The position numbers were made by a program, and so were the translations under genes. A stretch of 7,910 bases of DNA, from NCBI GenBank assembly GCA_028680875.1, contig JAQUJQ010000064.1, forward strand, positions 1-7,910, written 5' to 3'. Positions 6,152 to 7,910 of the stretch are shown piece by piece. Source of the stretch: Eubacteriales bacterium (GTDB lineage Bacteria; Bacillota; Clostridia; Peptostreptococcales; Anaerovoracaceae). The first letter of the stretch is position 1; each line of letters begins with the position of its first letter. The notes under the pieces are model-generated. The model saw nothing but the letters and a program-made list of their open reading frames with translations, did no database searches and had not been told where the DNA came from.

Positions 6152-6186
6152 AAACTTTATAACGGTAATGAAAGGAGAAAGCAATT

Positions 6187-7910
6187 ATGGCAAAAAAACA
6201 ATTCAAAGCAGAGTCGAAACGATTATTAGATCTTATGATCAATTCCATTTATACGAACAAGGAAATATTTTTGCGGGAGTTGTTATCCAATGCCAGTGAT
6301 GCAATAGATAAGATCTATTATAAGGCGTTGACAGATGAGAACCTCAGCTTTAACCAGAATGACTACTATATAAAAATAACCACTAATAAACCTGATAGAA
6401 TATTGAAGATTGTAGACACAGGAATCGGAATGACAAAAGAGGAGCTGGAGGACAACCTGGGGATTATTGCAAAAAGTGGATCTTATAATTTTAAACAAGA
6501 TAATGAAATGAAAGACGGATTTGATATTATAGGTCAGTTCGGAGTTGGGTTCTATTCTGCATTCATGGTTGCAGATAAGGTAACTGTGATAAGCAGGGCC
6601 TTTGACAGCGATGGAGCCTACAAATGGGAGTCCGTGGGCACAGATGGTTATACCGTTGAACCGGCGGAAAAAGATTGTGTCGGGACTGAAGTGATCCTAA
6701 AAATCAAGGAAAATACGGAAGATGAGAAATATGACAACTATTTGGAGGAATATTACATACGTTCACTGGTAAAGAAATATTCGGATTTTATCCGCTACCC
6801 GATAAAAATGGATATAAGGGAAAGCAGGCTAAAAGAAGGAAGCGAGGATGAATTTGAAGAATATATTGAAGAGCAGACAGTAAACAGTATGGTCCCGATC
6901 TGGCGGAAAAATAAGAATGAGCTTAAATCTGAGGATTATGAGAATTTTTATTCAGAAAAACGTTATGGCTTTGATAAACCTCTGAAGCATATTCATATAT
7001 CCGCAGACGGTGTAATAAGCTACAATGCTATTTTGTATATCCCTGAAAAAATACCTTTCGATTTCTATACAAAAGAATACGAGAAGGGCCTAGAGCTTTA
7101 TTCCAATGGGATTCTGATCATGAACAAATGCCCTGATCTGCTTCCGGATCATTTCAGTTTTGTCAAAGGGATGGTGGATTCGGAGGACTTTTCACTCAAT
7201 ATTTCCAGGGAGCTCTTACAAAACAGCCGTGAACTCAAGCTCATAGCAAAGAACATCAAGAATAAGATCAAATCAGAGCTTGAAAATATGTTGAATAAAG
7301 ACAGGGAAACCTATGAGGTCTTTTATAAATCCTTTGGAAGGCAGCTAAAGTATGGAATATACAGTGAATACGGAATGAATCGGGATGATCTGCAAGACCT
7401 GTTGCTGTTCTATTCTTCCACGGAAAAGAAAATGGTTACACTGGATGAATACATTTCCGGGATGAAGGAGGAACAGAAGTATATCTATTTTGTTTCAGGG
7501 GAATCCATCGATAAAATTGAGAAATTGCCTCAGATTGAGCTCGTTTCCGATAAAGGATATGAAATATTGTATCTTACGGAGGATATCGATGAGTTTGCGA
7601 TCCGTATGCTGATGAGTTATAAAGAGAAAGAGTTTAAATCTGTATCAGACGGTGACCTTGGCTTTGAGAATGAAGATGGAAAAAAGGATGAGGAGCCGGA
7701 GGATCAGACTACAAAAGACCTGCTCGGGTTAATGAAGGAAGTTCTGGGTGAAAAGGTCATGGATGTGAGGCTGTCCAGAAGGCTTAAATCTCACCCGGTT
7801 TGTCTGTCTACGGAAGGCGGCGTCAGCATCGAGATGGAGAAGGTATTAAGCAGTATGCCTGTGGATAGCGGTATTGCCGCCCAAAAGATATTAGAAATAA
7901 ATAGAAATCA
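6187..7910 (+). CDS. htpG: Molecular chaperone HtpG (bacterial Hsp90), 3' end cut off by window edge
   Basis: ATP-dependent cytosolic chaperone that works as a dimer on late-folding client proteins. The frame is open from ATG 6187 to the window end, with 574 complete codons and no stop. Bacterial HtpG is about 620-640 residues, so perhaps 50-60 C-terminal residues are missing. The N-terminal GHKL ATPase domain shows Glu31 and Asn35 in FLRELLSNASDA (28-39), Asp77 in VDTGIGM (76-82), the lid segment NLGIIAKSG (90-98) and GQFGVGFYS (116-124). The middle domain has Arg341 in NISRELLQNSREL (338-350), the arginine that contacts the ATP gamma-phosphate. A charged acidic stretch (about residues 496-510) precedes the C-terminal dimerisation domain, which is partly visible. 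AAAGGAG at 6171-6177 is the ribosome binding site. It is transcribed from its own CIRCE-controlled promoter and is functionally unrelated to the metabolic genes to the left. Confidence 0.98.
   Translation, partial: MAKKQFKAESKRLLDLMINSIYTNKEIFLRELLSNASDAIDKIYYKALTDENLSFNQNDYYIKITTNKPDRILKIVDTGIGMTKEELEDNLGIIAKSGSYNFKQDNEMKDGFDIIGQFGVGFYSAFMVADKVTVISRAFDSDGAYKWESVGTDGYTVEPAEKDCVGTEVILKIKENTEDEKYDNYLEEYYIRSLVKKYSDFIRYPIKMDIRESRLKEGSEDEFEEYIEEQTVNSMVPIWRKNKNELKSEDYENFYSEKRYGFDKPLKHIHISADGVISYNAILYIPEKIPFDFYTKEYEKGLELYSNGILIMNKCPDLLPDHFSFVKGMVDSEDFSLNISRELLQNSRELKLIAKNIKNKIKSELENMLNKDRETYEVFYKSFGRQLKYGIYSEYGMNRDDLQDLLLFYSSTEKKMVTLDEYISGMKEEQKYIYFVSGESIDKIEKLPQIELVSDKGYEILYLTEDIDEFAIRMLMSYKEKEFKSVSDGDLGFENEDGKKDEEPEDQTTKDLLGLMKEVLGEKVMDVRLSRRLKSHPVCLSTEGGVSIEMEKVLSSMPVDSGIAAQKILEINRN

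Noticed and set aside
6283..6498. 71-codon antisense ORF within htpG
   Set aside because: It is antisense to the highly conserved ATPase domain of HtpG and has no features of its own.

Overview
The window looks like chromosomal DNA from a low-GC, probably anaerobic Gram-positive bacterium (Clostridia or Lachnospiraceae-like). The reasons are A/T-rich codon use and spacers, strong AAGGAG-type ribosome binding sites, and a perfect CIRCE operator for the HrcA heat-shock repressor. The species cannot be named from the sequence alone. All recognisable genes are on the + strand.

Region 1 (1-4056) is a tightly packed operon. It holds the end of a TRAP transporter small membrane subunit (DctQ family, cut by the left edge), the large subunit (DctM family), a short-chain dehydrogenase/reductase, a flavoredoxin-like FMN protein and a D-2-hydroxyacid dehydrogenase. 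Spacers are 0, 22, 30 and 2 nt. Region 2 (4057-5373) is an 87-nt spacer followed by a LarA-family (DUF2088) nickel-pincer racemase/epimerase homologue. Region 3 (5374-5871) is a spacer with a long hairpin, then a small RidA/YjgF-family protein. Region 4 (5872-6186) is an A/T-rich gap. It ends in a sigma-A-type promoter overlapped by CIRCE, which drives htpG (Hsp90). htpG runs off the right edge.

Read together, regions 1-3 look like an uptake and catabolic locus for an organic acid. The TRAP system would import a carboxylate, the LarA homologue would invert the stereocentre of a 2-hydroxyacid, and the two dehydrogenases would oxidise or reduce it. RidA may remove reactive enamine/imine by-products, and the flavoprotein may be an electron-transfer partner. 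The substrate cannot be deduced here, and the role of the flavoprotein is uncertain. The solute-binding subunit (DctP) and any regulator would lie to the left of the window. The LarB/LarC/LarE enzymes that make the nickel-pincer cofactor are not in the window. htpG is a separate heat-shock transcription unit and marks the right boundary of the metabolic locus.

No RNA gene, CRISPR array, insertion sequence or phage gene was seen.
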